Assembly: GCA_902168105.1 (NCBI GenBank)
Contig: CABHOY010000041.1
Span: 421,256-485,255, forward strand
Origin: an uncultured Flavihumibacter sp.
Lineage (GTDB): Bacteria > Bacteroidota > Bacteroidia > Chitinophagales > Chitinophagaceae
Direction of reading: 5' to 3'
Length of the DNA stretch: 64,000 bases
Part shown: positions 38,078-48,200 of the stretch, piece after piece
Numbering within the stretch: the first letter of the stretch is position 1
Layout of the letters: every line of letters starts with the position of its first letter
The notes under the pieces: generated by a model
What the model was told of the DNA's origin: nothing
The model's input: the letters and a program-made list of their open reading frames with translations, nothing else
The model's database searches: none
Translations under genes and position numbers: made by a program

Positions 38078-39423
38078 GCGTTATTCTTTACTGTTTTTTT
38101 TCTGGCCAATATATCCAGGATACCCTCATTTCTAATAATTACCATACCGTGCCTGTCGGACGTAATACCTGATTGCAGCTTATGTGTGTATACAGGTTTA
38201 CTACCTTCCATTAACGTTGGAAGAAACACAAAGTTTATATTTTCACATTGTGCTTTAAGCACTTCACCTGCTTCAATGATATGTGTAGACACCATAAACA
38301 TGCAGTTCTTTCTACGGGCGATGGCACTGGTAACGGCTATAGTAGCCTCATGTGCATCTTTTACATTTGTTCCCCGGAACAACTCGTCGAAGATGACAAA
38401 CAGGTATTTATCCCGGCTTAATTCTCTTGCAACATTCTTGATACGCAGTACTTCCGCATAGAAGTGACTTGCGCCCATGCTAAGATTGTCGGGTAAGTTG
38501 ATAGTGGTAAAAATTCCATCCCTTACTGAAAACTCCATTTTTGAAGCAGGTACCGGAAATCCCATCTGACCCAGGTACATGCAAATTCCCAGCGCCTTCA
38601 TGAAGGTTGATTTACCCGCCATGTTAGCTCCCGTCAGGAAAATTACATTGCTGGAAGGAGCAATAACAATTGAATTCGCTACAGGTGTCGTCAATGAAGG
38701 ATGATAAAAATCTTCCAGGATAACTGTCTGTTGCTCACGCGGCAAAGCAAGTGGGAAAGAGAATTTCTTTTCAGCGGCGATACGCGCTACGGAGATATAA
38801 ACATCTGTCTGATAGAGCAGATGAAGCAGGCGTTTCATCACATCCCGTTGCCGGAAGCGGAGTACTTTATCGTACTCCGCAACTTTGGCAAAAGGTAGTT
38901 TTAGCTTGGCAGATTCATGTAACAGCGGCTGCAGTTCCTCCTCTTTCAGGAGTTGCTCTATAGCCGCCAGCTCTTTACCGTAGGGAATAGCCATCGCCTG
39001 TTGCTGTATACTTTCAGCAAACCGGATGGTAGTTTGTAATATATGGATCAGGCTTTCCACGCCTTTCTCAATAGCTTTGTAAGCATTGTCTCCGGCTATA
39101 AGCTGATTCAATTTTCTGCTCAGATTATCCTGCTGATCGCTAAGCCTGCTGCGTTCATCAGTATTCTGCAGATACTGCTCGGCCCCGTCGAACCAGGACG
39201 CCTCGTACGGGAAAGCCAGTCCGTTGGCACCAAAGGAACGGATAGTAGTACTACGTGCATTGATAGCATCTGCTTCCGACAAGGGGTTGCGGAACATTTC
39301 TTCCAGTAGCTCCGATCCTCCTCTTGTATGAGTGCGGTTAAAAATGGCATATATGCCATGAGTACCGCCTTTACCGAAGATATTCAGATCATTCAGTGTT
39401 TGTTTATCCGTCATCAAGCTCAT
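38074..39423 (-). CDS. MutS-like ATPase, copy 1
   Basis: 449 residues, paralogue of the next gene: the same opening (MSLMTDKQTLNDLNIFGK versus MSFIADKQTLDDLSLLGK), the same helical core and a C-terminal ATPase with GANMAGKSTFMK, FDELFRGTNVKDAHEAT and STHIIEAGE. It lacks the MutS clamp-side recognition domain. The start codon overlaps nothing; 13 bases separate it from the GldFG-like stop. The tandem pair probably arose by duplication and diverged, with identity clearest in the ATPase. DNA-structure binding is expected from the family; the actual substrate is unknown. Confidence 0.9.
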   Translation of the reverse strand: MSLMTDKQTLNDLNIFGKGGTHGIYAIFNRTHTRGGSELLEEMFRNPLSEADAINARSTTIRSFGANGLAFPYEASWFDGAEQYLQNTDERSRLSDQQDNLSRKLNQLIAGDNAYKAIEKGVESLIHILQTTIRFAESIQQQAMAIPYGKELAAIEQLLKEEELQPLLHESAKLKLPFAKVAEYDKVLRFRQRDVMKRLLHLLYQTDVYISVARIAAEKKFSFPLALPREQQTVILEDFYHPSLTTPVANSIVIAPSSNVIFLTGANMAGKSTFMKALGICMYLGQMGFPVPASKMEFSVRDGIFTTINLPDNLSMGASHFYAEVLRIKNVARELSRDKYLFVIFDELFRGTNVKDAHEATIAVTSAIARRKNCMFMVSTHIIEAGEVLKAQCENINFVFLPTLMEGSKPVYTHKLQSGITSDRHGMVIIRNEGILDILARKKTVKNNA

Positions 39424-39436
39424 ACCAGCGAATATT

Positions 39437-41740
39437 TTATTTTCTTTTTCTCCTGATCAACAGGATGGTGCTACCAATTAATAAGATCCCCGGGATCACC
39501 CACATCAATGCGTATTTCATCACTTTCACACGCACTTTGGTGAGAGAAGTATCATTATCAGAAGAACGCGGGCGACTTACATCCACCGGTACAGTTCCAT
39601 AAGACAACCAGTGGAACATACCTGGGATAAATGAGAAGTTAGACGCGCCATAACGTCTTATTGGCGGGTTCATACCCCCGTTACTGATACAGTCGGCATC
39701 TCCCATGATCATAATACGTTGTTCTTTATCTCCTACTTTTCTTGAAACGGCATAGGCAGTCACAAAGCTGTCCACCTTTTCACCGGATGCAACATCTACT
39801 GAAGCAGAATCATTAACGAAGTCGATAGTCTGCAGTTCATTCCATGTTCTCATTGTATCTATTGTCTGCAACACGGGAACAGCTTTAAAACCTTTATCGG
39901 GGCTAAATAGCAGACCGGCGCTTTTCACCATTCCTACATATCTGTGCTGCTCGCGCATCAGCCTGAATATCGGTGCAACATTCTCCGCAGCTGGTGTAGC
40001 TATTGCCATAACAACGTTTCCTGCTACATCCATTTTAGGCTGTACAAGCTGACCAGGAATAGTTTTAACACCAAACTGCTCGATGAAAGCCTCCATTACC
40101 GGGGAACCTGGTTTGAGTGTAATAGCGAGGTTACCACCATTAGCTATATAGGCATCCAGTTTCTTTTTGGTAGCAGTATCCATTGCCTCCTTCATATCTG
40201 AAATAACAATGATGTCGATCCCTTTTGGTATCTCTTTATCACCGCTCAGATCAAGTGGCTCTACATCACACCCCTGGTTGGTCAATGCATAACGGAAGGT
40301 TTTTACAGAAGAGAAGAGTGTATAATCTTTCAGCCGATCGCCTTCAATACTTCTTTCTCCATGCCCCTGCAGGAAACCGATCTTTGGCAGCTTCATGACC
40401 ATTCTCTTGAACATGGCTGAGACTTCTCCTTCATCAGGGAATTTCATCATGTCCTCGTAAATTCTCAACCAGGCCTTCTGTCCATTTCCCCTTTCAACCA
40501 AACGAACAAAGGTGTTGCCTTCATCTGTCAGGTTGATCTGTTTTTTGATCTGCTCCGGCGTCAGGAACATATCGATATCCAGATCGCGGATCGCAGCTTC
40601 TTTATTAGCTATTTCGGCGAGCGTCTTATTTTTATACACATAATCCAGGCGTGGATTATTGCTAGGCTTATCGTAGTAATAAACGTACTTCAGCTTCGTC
40701 TCCGGTTTGAAGCGGATGTATTGTTTTAAACGTTGTTTATCTTCATTCACCTGGCTGGGAATACCGTTATAGTATTCTCTGTCGAGCAGGTTCACGTAGG
40801 TCGTGATTGTCAGATCACCATCAAGTTTAGCCATAATAGCCTGGCTGTTTGGCGTAAGCGTGTTGCGCTTAGTTTCCGTAGTATCGTAATAAGCCATTAG
40901 TATAGGACGGGAGGTAGCATAGCCCAGCATCATCGCCAGCACTACTACCACAGAGTATTTGCCCCATACCAGTGCAAAAGAAGCGTGGGTACGGTTAGCC
41001 TGTAATTTCTGAATACTGAGGGTTAAGAACATGGCTACGACTATAATAAAATACAGTACATCTTCAGTGCAGATCAATCCACCTATCATTTCATTACAAC
41101 GACCTGAAATTGAAAGCCAATAAGTGATATCACGAATGAAATCTATTTCCTGCCATACTTTGTTCATGTAACTAAGTGCAGCCAGCAGTACAAGTGTTCC
41201 CAATGCAGCAACCACCTGGTAAGAAGTGAGACATGACATGAACAGACCAATGGCGGCATATGCGCACATCAGGAGGTACAATGACAATAACCCCGAGCAT
41301 ACCGAAGGAAGGTCGAAGTGCTCAACACTGCACATCGCTATCACTACATAGACCATCAATATACCCACCAGCATCAGGCTGTAAAGCATCATAGCAGTGA
41401 ATTTCCCGTAAATGATCTGTGCGGAGGTTACCGGGGAAGAGTACAATAATTTGATGGAACCACTGCTAAGTTCACGGCTCATCAGTCCCATGGTCAGCAA
41501 AGGCATGTACAGATAGAGATAGCCTTGAACAGTCTTAAACAAACCAATTTCGCCTGAAAATATCGTGGCAGTAATAAAGGAATTACCAAAACCTATTTCC
41601 TTCGAACGGAGGATTTCCTGTAAATGCTCGACAAAAGCCATTCCTGTCTGGAAGGCAAAAACGACCAATATCATCCAGGCAATGGGCGAATAAAATAAGG
41701 TAAACAATTCTGCCTTGGCGATCTTAAAAATGCGTCTCAT
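39437..41740 (-). CDS. GldF-GldG-type fusion: ABC permease plus auxiliary domain
   Basis: 767 residues. The first about 260 residues are an ABC-2 permease with six hydrophobic helices (TLFYSPIAWMILVVFAFQTG at the start, as in GldF). A seventh helix near 270 leads into a long soluble GldG/ABC-auxiliary region (about 300-720; DRLKDYTLFSSVKTFRYALT, GIDIIVISDMKEA), and a final helix (ALMWVIPGILLIGSTILLI) ends in a basic tail. In gliding Flavobacteria GldF and GldG are separate proteins that work with the ATPase GldA; here they are one chain. The ATPase gene lies 21 bases upstream. The role may be gliding support or export of an unknown substrate. Confidence 0.9.
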   Translation of the reverse strand: MRRIFKIAKAELFTLFYSPIAWMILVVFAFQTGMAFVEHLQEILRSKEIGFGNSFITATIFSGEIGLFKTVQGYLYLYMPLLTMGLMSRELSSGSIKLLYSSPVTSAQIIYGKFTAMMLYSLMLVGILMVYVVIAMCSVEHFDLPSVCSGLLSLYLLMCAYAAIGLFMSCLTSYQVVAALGTLVLLAALSYMNKVWQEIDFIRDITYWLSISGRCNEMIGGLICTEDVLYFIIVVAMFLTLSIQKLQANRTHASFALVWGKYSVVVVLAMMLGYATSRPILMAYYDTTETKRNTLTPNSQAIMAKLDGDLTITTYVNLLDREYYNGIPSQVNEDKQRLKQYIRFKPETKLKYVYYYDKPSNNPRLDYVYKNKTLAEIANKEAAIRDLDIDMFLTPEQIKKQINLTDEGNTFVRLVERGNGQKAWLRIYEDMMKFPDEGEVSAMFKRMVMKLPKIGFLQGHGERSIEGDRLKDYTLFSSVKTFRYALTNQGCDVEPLDLSGDKEIPKGIDIIVISDMKEAMDTATKKKLDAYIANGGNLAITLKPGSPVMEAFIEQFGVKTIPGQLVQPKMDVAGNVVMAIATPAAENVAPIFRLMREQHRYVGMVKSAGLLFSPDKGFKAVPVLQTIDTMRTWNELQTIDFVNDSASVDVASGEKVDSFVTAYAVSRKVGDKEQRIMIMGDADCISNGGMNPPIRRYGASNFSFIPGMFHWLSYGTVPVDVSRPRSSDNDTSLTKVRVKVMKYALMWVIPGILLIGSTILLIRRKRK

Positions 41741-41761
41741 TTAATATCTTATTATCAGATT

Positions 41762-42691
41762 TTATTTATTGGATTTCTTCGATAGTCTGGCAAACACTTC
41801 ATCCAGCGAACTTTTCTCGATGATCAGTTCCATCAGTCCCCAGTCCTGGTTCACACTGGCTGCAGCAAAACGTTGTGCAGTTTTCTTTTCGCCATCATAG
41901 CCCAGGCGAAAGCGGTAAGGAGCCAGTTGCTCTACCGATCTGATACCTTCCACGCTCATCAATGCGTCACTTACAGGAGGTGTATCCAACGTTACTACCA
42001 GTGTATTCGGTTCTATATAGTTATCAAACATTTCCAGTGAACCTGAAAATACCATCTGCCCTTCTTCGATCATTTTGATCTCCCGGCAGGTGGCCTGCAC
42101 CTCCGTAAGAATGTGTGTAGAAAGCAATACAGCGCGGTCCAGTGCAATATGCTTGATCAGGTTACGCACTTCAACTATCTGATTAGGGTCCAGGCCATTG
42201 GTAGGTTCATCCAGTACCACAAACTTCGGATTGTGTACGATAGCCTGCGCAATGCCCACACGTTGCTGATATCCACCGGAGAGGTTGCGAAGCAGGCGTT
42301 CCCTGAAATGTGCCACGCCGCATCTTTCCAGTACATCAGCGACCGATTTCTTTATCTGATCTTTTTCTACCATTCTCAGCTCGGCACAATAGGTTAAGTA
42401 TTCCTCTACCGTAAAGTCGAGATATAATGGCAGCTTTTGCGGCATGAAGCCAATATTGCGTTTAGCAGCTACAGGATCATTCTTCAGGTTGATACCATTG
42501 ATAAATACTTCTCCTTTAGACTGCTTTAACACCCCACAGATGATATTCATTGTGGTAGATTTACCAGCTCCGTTGGAACCCAGTAGTCCCACAACTCCCT
42601 GGCTGCTGATCTCAAAATTTATGTCCCTGACCGCCCACTGAGATGCGTAACGGTGAGACAAGTTTTCAACTTTTACGATGGTGTTTTCCAT
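41762..42691 (-). CDS. GldA-like ABC transporter ATP-binding protein
   Basis: 309 residues with a complete ABC ATPase: Walker A GSNGAGKSTTMN, Q-loop region GFMPQKLPLYLDFTVEEYL, signature LSGGYQQRVGIAQA, Walker B FVVLDEPTNGLDP and switch His in LLSTHIL. The C-terminal extension (about 220-309) is the regulatory tail common in GldA/NosF-like ATPases. It energises the fused permease encoded 21 bases downstream. The ATG at 42691 gives the normal N-terminus (MENTIVKVENLSHRYASQWA). Confidence 0.93.
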   Translation of the reverse strand: MENTIVKVENLSHRYASQWAVRDINFEISSQGVVGLLGSNGAGKSTTMNIICGVLKQSKGEVFINGINLKNDPVAAKRNIGFMPQKLPLYLDFTVEEYLTYCAELRMVEKDQIKKSVADVLERCGVAHFRERLLRNLSGGYQQRVGIAQAIVHNPKFVVLDEPTNGLDPNQIVEVRNLIKHIALDRAVLLSTHILTEVQATCREIKMIEEGQMVFSGSLEMFDNYIEPNTLVVTLDTPPVSDALMSVEGIRSVEQLAPYRFRLGYDGEKKTAQRFAAASVNQDWGLMELIIEKSSLDEVFARLSKKSNK

Positions 42692-42781
42692 TCATTACGG
42701 ATTATCTAATAATAAAATAGCTGGCGTAAGCCTGTGCTTACACTATTAATGGCATAAATATGAATCTGGGGAAGTACCGGT

Positions 42782-42822
42782 CTTCCGATTGCCCGGGGAC
42801 TAGAACCCCAGGCAATTGGAAG
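42782..42822. terminator. terminator after the SusCD cassette
   Basis: A 17-bp stem containing two wobble or mismatched pairs, with a 7-base loop (ACTAGAA). The stem core ATTGCCCGGGG/CCCCAGGCAAT resembles the palindromes at 56.7 and 58.1 kb. It lies between the last gene of the import cassette and the GldA-like gene. Confidence 0.65.
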
Positions 42823-42831
42823 GGATAAATA

Positions 42832-43755
42832 TCAATATGTGGCGTTTGCAATAGCGCGTACGTCAATATTGAATTTGGATCTATAGTAGTTGACCAGCAA
42901 GTCAAATTTTTGTTTGATCATCGGATAAGCGAGATATGACGCCATCTGATCGTCAGTACGGGTAAGGATAGCATTGAGATAGGTGGTAATGTCATTACTC
43001 TTCGCCTGTGGCCAGGAATAAGTACCATAGTACCACTCATATACCGACCCGTCTGCATTGTAAGACGACGGTAAAAAACCTCTTTGCCTGAAGGCTTCGA
43101 CATTCTCCGGATTAGCAGCATTTATCGGAGACGCCGGATAAGTTTCATAATCACTGATATCATAGAATGAAGAGGGCACATCCAGGATCTTATTCTGGAT
43201 ATAGTAATTCCAGATCACGCCTATCAATACATTCCTCTTTGCAACTTTATCTGCCGACGTCATAGTGCGCAGGGATGCGTTCATTCCCGCGAAGGTGATC
43301 GATTTGCCCACCACTTTATAATCGAAATACAGATATTCCCTACCCGGCGGAAATCCCACGCGAAATTGCTTGATAGTATCTGCCATCATCACACGATAAG
43401 GGATACCCTGATCTTTCTTAAAGTCATCCGGCAGAAATTTCAGCCAGATATCATTCAGAAAATTCAGCATATCCATTGTGTAGGCCGGGTTACCCAGAAC
43501 GGCTGTATCGATCTTAGAAAATCCCCCACCGGTAGACGGTATCCATAAGAAATCCTTTTGTGTGAACTTGTAAAGGAAATATGATCCGTATGTATCGAAA
43601 AGAGACTTGATCTTATCATTTGCTTCAGCCGGTGCATCTCCCTGTGGCAACACATAATCTACCGGCACATCAATGGGAGGACCGATAGCTGCTTCTTTTT
43701 TGCAGGAGAACAGCGCAAGGCAGCAAAGACAGTTGATAAAGAATATATACTTCAT
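42832..43755 (-). CDS. SusCD-associated metallohydrolase-like lipoprotein without HExxH
   Basis: 307 residues with a lipobox (LALFSC, Cys 18). The length, the position after SusD and the C-terminal pattern (RQRGFLPSSYN... FDLLVNYYRSKFNIDVRAI) match the substrate import-associated zinc metallohydrolase lipoproteins encoded with TonB-dependent receptors. In that family an HEFAHxxHQ zinc motif is expected about where residues 178-188 read IGVIWNYYIQN, and the later Glu ligand region (EDFVE) reads NDITTYLNA. All expected zinc ligands seem replaced, so this copy is probably a pseudoenzyme acting as a surface binding partner of SusCD. 26 bases separate it from susD, so it belongs to the same operon. 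Confidence 0.75.
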   Translation of the reverse strand: MKYIFFINCLCCLALFSCKKEAAIGPPIDVPVDYVLPQGDAPAEANDKIKSLFDTYGSYFLYKFTQKDFLWIPSTGGGFSKIDTAVLGNPAYTMDMLNFLNDIWLKFLPDDFKKDQGIPYRVMMADTIKQFRVGFPPGREYLYFDYKVVGKSITFAGMNASLRTMTSADKVAKRNVLIGVIWNYYIQNKILDVPSSFYDISDYETYPASPINAANPENVEAFRQRGFLPSSYNADGSVYEWYYGTYSWPQAKSNDITTYLNAILTRTDDQMASYLAYPMIKQKFDLLVNYYRSKFNIDVRAIANATY

Positions 43756-43781
43756 AGATGATGAATTGCTTGTTAGTATTA

Positions 43782-45215
43782 TTATTGTCCAATTCTGTCA
43801 GGCGCCTGACCAGATGGGTTCTGTTTAAGTCCCGGATTTCTAAGTATCACACTTGTCGGGAAAGGCAATGCATACATAGCATCGCCTTGAGCGAGTTTGT
43901 ATTGTAATACACTTTCTCCCAGATCATGCTGATAACGATGTGAGATCTCAGGCATACCATAACGACGCAGATCGAACCAACGGAAACATTCGTAGCAGAA
44001 CTCTTTACGACGTTCATCTCTTACAGCCTGCAATAAGGCTGCTTTATCATTGATCACTTCATCAACATATCCTTCAATACGTTTACGTCTCAGATCATTC
44101 AGGTCTTTCAGCGCAGTCCCCAGATCATCCAACTGTACACTTGCCTCTGCCCTGTTAAGTACAGCCTCTGAAGAGCGGAGGGTCTGTGCCAGCTCGGCAC
44201 CGGTAGGCAGTTTTGATGCGAGTGAAACACCTGTATTTAATAACGAGAACCCAACTCTGAACCTGGCATCCTTCCTGTCAAATGTGGAAAGGAACTTTAC
44301 AGCGGGTACATAAGTGCTTTGGTTAGGTTGTGTATTACCACCGAATACCCATTCCACTTCAGCATTATTGTAAGTGAGCCATGTACCGGAATGTTCATCC
44401 AGGGTAGTCATGTCCACCAGCTTGCCTCCCTGCTCAAAAACCATATTGGCTTCAGCAACGCTCTCTTTCCATTTCTCCATATAAAGGAATACTCTCGACA
44501 ACAGGATATGAATGGCCGGCTGATTGATATGATAGTCTCTGCGCATGATAGGCAAAGGGTCCATCAATGATGAGGCCTCCTGCAGATCGTGTACTACCAC
44601 TGCGTACACGTCGGCAACCGTAGCCTGCTCCAGAGTAGTAGAAACAATACCAGACGTGAGCTTTAACGGCACACAAAGCGATTGCGGATTATGGTTATAA
44701 GGCTCTCCGTACAAGTTGGCAAGACGGAAGTAGTACATAGCACGTACTGCCAATGCTTCACCCTTTACCCGGTCTTTCTCCTGCTGTGTACCTATCGATT
44801 TGTCTATATTTTCCAATACTGCATTACAACCCATAATTCTGGCATAGTACTGTGCATAGGCTGTAGCGGAAGGGTCTTCAGCAATCAGCTCCCCCACTCC
44901 ATTCCTGTCGGCCAGCTTGGGCTGCCAGGTATACCATAGGTAATTAAGCTGTGCATCATAAGTACCAACAACGTTTGACGGATCGTTGTCATACTCCAGG
45001 AAGAAGTCTACATCGTCATCCATGAAATACAGGAAGCTCATAGGCTCTGAATTATCCATGTATCCTGATCCTATCAGTAATTCCCTGAAGTCGATAGCCG
45101 TTTTAGGGATCACTTCACTCTGCGATTTCTCCTCCAAAAATTTCGAACAACTGCTTAAGGTAAGCAGACCGGCAATACCGGTTATTAAGAATAACTTAAG
45201 TTTCATGCGCTTCAA
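43782..45215 (-). CDS. SusD/RagB-type outer-membrane lipoprotein
   Basis: 477 residues. Lipoprotein signal ending LLTLSSC, then the SusD pattern: N-terminal KFLEEKSQSEVIPKTAIDFRE, helical TPR-like core with AVRAMYYFRLANLYGEPYN (the typical SusD segment), and the C-terminal RDERRKEFCYECFRWFDLRR followed by YKLAQGDAMYALPFP and a short NPG-containing end. It caps the SusC barrel and binds the ligand at the cell surface. It lies 2 bases from the SusC stop, so it is the same transcript. Its size is usual for RagB/SusD proteins. The substrate cannot be told; no catabolic enzymes are in the cassette, which suggests peptide or other non-glycan uptake (inference). Confidence 0.95.
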   Translation of the reverse strand: MKRMKLKLFLITGIAGLLTLSSCSKFLEEKSQSEVIPKTAIDFRELLIGSGYMDNSEPMSFLYFMDDDVDFFLEYDNDPSNVVGTYDAQLNYLWYTWQPKLADRNGVGELIAEDPSATAYAQYYARIMGCNAVLENIDKSIGTQQEKDRVKGEALAVRAMYYFRLANLYGEPYNHNPQSLCVPLKLTSGIVSTTLEQATVADVYAVVVHDLQEASSLMDPLPIMRRDYHINQPAIHILLSRVFLYMEKWKESVAEANMVFEQGGKLVDMTTLDEHSGTWLTYNNAEVEWVFGGNTQPNQSTYVPAVKFLSTFDRKDARFRVGFSLLNTGVSLASKLPTGAELAQTLRSSEAVLNRAEASVQLDDLGTALKDLNDLRRKRIEGYVDEVINDKAALLQAVRDERRKEFCYECFRWFDLRRYGMPEISHRYQHDLGESVLQYKLAQGDAMYALPFPTSVILRNPGLKQNPSGQAPDRIGQ

Positions 45216-45217
45216 TG

Positions 45218-48200
45218 TTAGAGTGTCATGTTAAATGAAATGGACGCCATCCTGCGTGCAGGCCAGCCTGCTGTTTCAGGATCATACCCTCTCCATTTCT
45301 CATCAAAGGAGATCAGGAAAGGATTGGTTAAGCTGAGTGATGTGCTCAAACGCTTAATATGTATTCTTTCAAGAATTGATTGTCCGAATTCATAGTTTAG
45401 AGACACCTGACGACAACGAATAAAGTCTGCATTTGCCACCATATAATCGGATGAGTTATACATCGTAAATGGTGTCAGTGTGGTTGATCGGTTTAATTGC
45501 GGCAAAGTCAACTCATAGTATCGAGGATTGCCCGGAGGAATAACCGGTACATCAGTATGTAATTCATCGCCGGGATGCTGCCAGCGGTCTTTCAGGATAC
45601 GCGGAACATTCTGTTCAGGTGTTGGCGCACCACTGGCATTGTAAAATGCAGGTATACGTTTGCTGGCGCCGAATGCCATTGCAAACTGCGCGTAGAAGGA
45701 TATGTTCCTATATCTGACCATCGTGTTAGCGCCGCCAGAAAAATCAGGATCTTGCTTTCCGGACTTTACAAGGAAGTCAAGATCATTTGCTGTAAGCTTA
45801 ATATCCATATTGTTAAACATAGGGATACCGTTATTATGGTTAAGCCCCGCATATGAATAAGAATAGAAAGTAGAAAATGCCTCACCGTTAACGATAGCCT
45901 GACCACTTAAATAATCATCAAGCATATTCACTCTTTCATTCTCTTTTATCTTGTTCTTTGCCACGCCCGTGTTTACGGACAACTGCCAGGTAAAGTCCTT
46001 CGTTTTAACAGGAACAATACTTACTATCAGATCGTATCCACGATTTTCCATTTCCGAGCCAAAAACCGTTGCTGCAGCCATACCGTTTTCAACAGGCACC
46101 TGATGAGTGGCAAGTACATTACTTATCTTTCCGTAATAGTTGGCAGTGGCATTCAACCGGCCATTCCAAAAAGAGATATCCAGTCCAAAATTCCAGGTCC
46201 TTGTTTTTTCCCATCCCAGATCAGGGTATGGCAGGGACTTAATATTGAGTGTATATTGTTTAAACTGATTATTCAGTCCTCCGTCTGTGGCAATGAGATA
46301 GGGAGACACTGCTTCTACCGCATTACCCTGGAAACCATAAGTAGCGGAGAGGTCCAGCGCATTCAACCAACTGGTGGTACTGAGAAATTTCTCGTTAGCA
46401 ACACGCCATCTTCCACCTAAAGACCAGGTAGGTTGAAAACGCTTGTTTTTATCCTGACCAAAACGGTTAGAGGCATCGAGGCGGGCATTAAAGTTGAAGA
46501 TATAACGGGCATCATATGCATATACAGCTGAGAAATATTCACTCAGGAAATTGCTTTCCTGGTTTACAATGCGGGAATTAAGACGCATATCCTCATGCAG
46601 ATTAGCTGCCCCTGTATTGGTGATCATTGCCGGCATTAAAGGTACCGGGGCGAAGCTTTCACCACGATAACGCAGATAACCGTAACGGGTATTTAAACTG
46701 CCTTCCGTGATGGAAGATCTTGCCTCTACCCCACCTTGCAGGGTCATACTATGGCGTTGGCCAAACAAGTGATTGTATATAAGGGCGTTCCTGACGGTGT
46801 ACCCCCTGACGGAAGCACCATCCAGCTGGGTCAGTCCACCGAAAGGCAGGCGGCTGGCCAGTTCTTCAGGGCTGTTGGAAGAAACGCTGCCGAACTCATA
46901 CCCTCTGTACTGTGTAGCAAAGTAAGAGAGCTCCGTAGCATAGGATTTTATGCTGGAGGTAGCTGAAGTGTAAGCCAGGAGTCCCTGGTATTCCAGGCCT
47001 TTTGCCAACTCGTAACGTACGTCGACAGTTGATCCCAACGTGGTGGTCGTATTCTTATTGCCGGTATTGTTTAATTCATTCTGAACATTGTACAGGTAGG
47101 AGAATTTACCAGGGTAAGAAGTACTGGCGATGGAGCTTACTTTTTCGTGGAAGAAGAACGTTCCGTCATCGTTATACATAGGGATCGTTCTGGCTGTTCT
47201 GTAAGCGTAATCAAAAGGCGCTGTGCCATATCCAAAACCATCGGTTTCACGGATAGTACCATTTAACAGGAAGTTTACAGTTAACTTCTTACCGAACTTC
47301 AGCGTCGTATTAGTCGAAGCAGAAAAGGTGCTCAGATCATTTCCTTTAGCTTCACCTTTTTGCTGTTGCACATTGAACGAAGTTCTGTTCATGATCTTTT
47401 CGGTGCCTCCGGAAATGCTGACGCTATGGTTTTGGTTAAATGAATTACGGAACAGCAGTTTAAACCAGTCTGTATTCTGGTTTTCCATTTTTCTATATTT
47501 CGCCAGGTAAGTTTCGTAGTCTATCTCTTTATTCTGTAATTGCTGGATCAACTGTCCATAACCGATCGGTAACACAGTGTTGGTATAACTGTCGCGATTG
47601 GCGTATACTTCTTTAGAGAACTGCATCAGCTCCTGAGAGTTCATCAGATCGTACATACGATAATCGGGGCGCTGACCGATGGATAAGCTATTGGAATAAG
47701 AAACGGTCAGCTGACCTGGACGTGCTTTTTTCGTAGTGAGAACGATCACACCATTTGCGGCCTGGGAGCCATAGATGGCAGTAGCAGAAGCATCTTTTAA
47801 TACGGTAATGGTTTCAATATCATTGGGATTGAGCCAGGCGATAGCGTTAGAGGCAATCAACCTGAGCTCGGCAACATCACCTGCAAGAGAACCGTTACCG
47901 TTAGGGATAGGAAGCGGGTCACGCTGAATGATCCCATCAACCACCCACAGTGGTTCCTGGTTGCCCAGGATAGTGGAAGTACCACGAATACGGATCTTAG
48001 GACTGGAACCTACCTGACCTGTCTGGGTCATTACAGACATACCTGGAACGACACCCTGTAACATCTGGTCGATCGTCGTTTCACCTGCAATTTTAATATC
48101 ATCGGCCTTTACTGAATATACAGCTCCGACATAATTGCCTTTGTTAACGTTCATATAACCCGTGATCACCACATTGCTCATTTCATAGTCCTTTCTGTTC

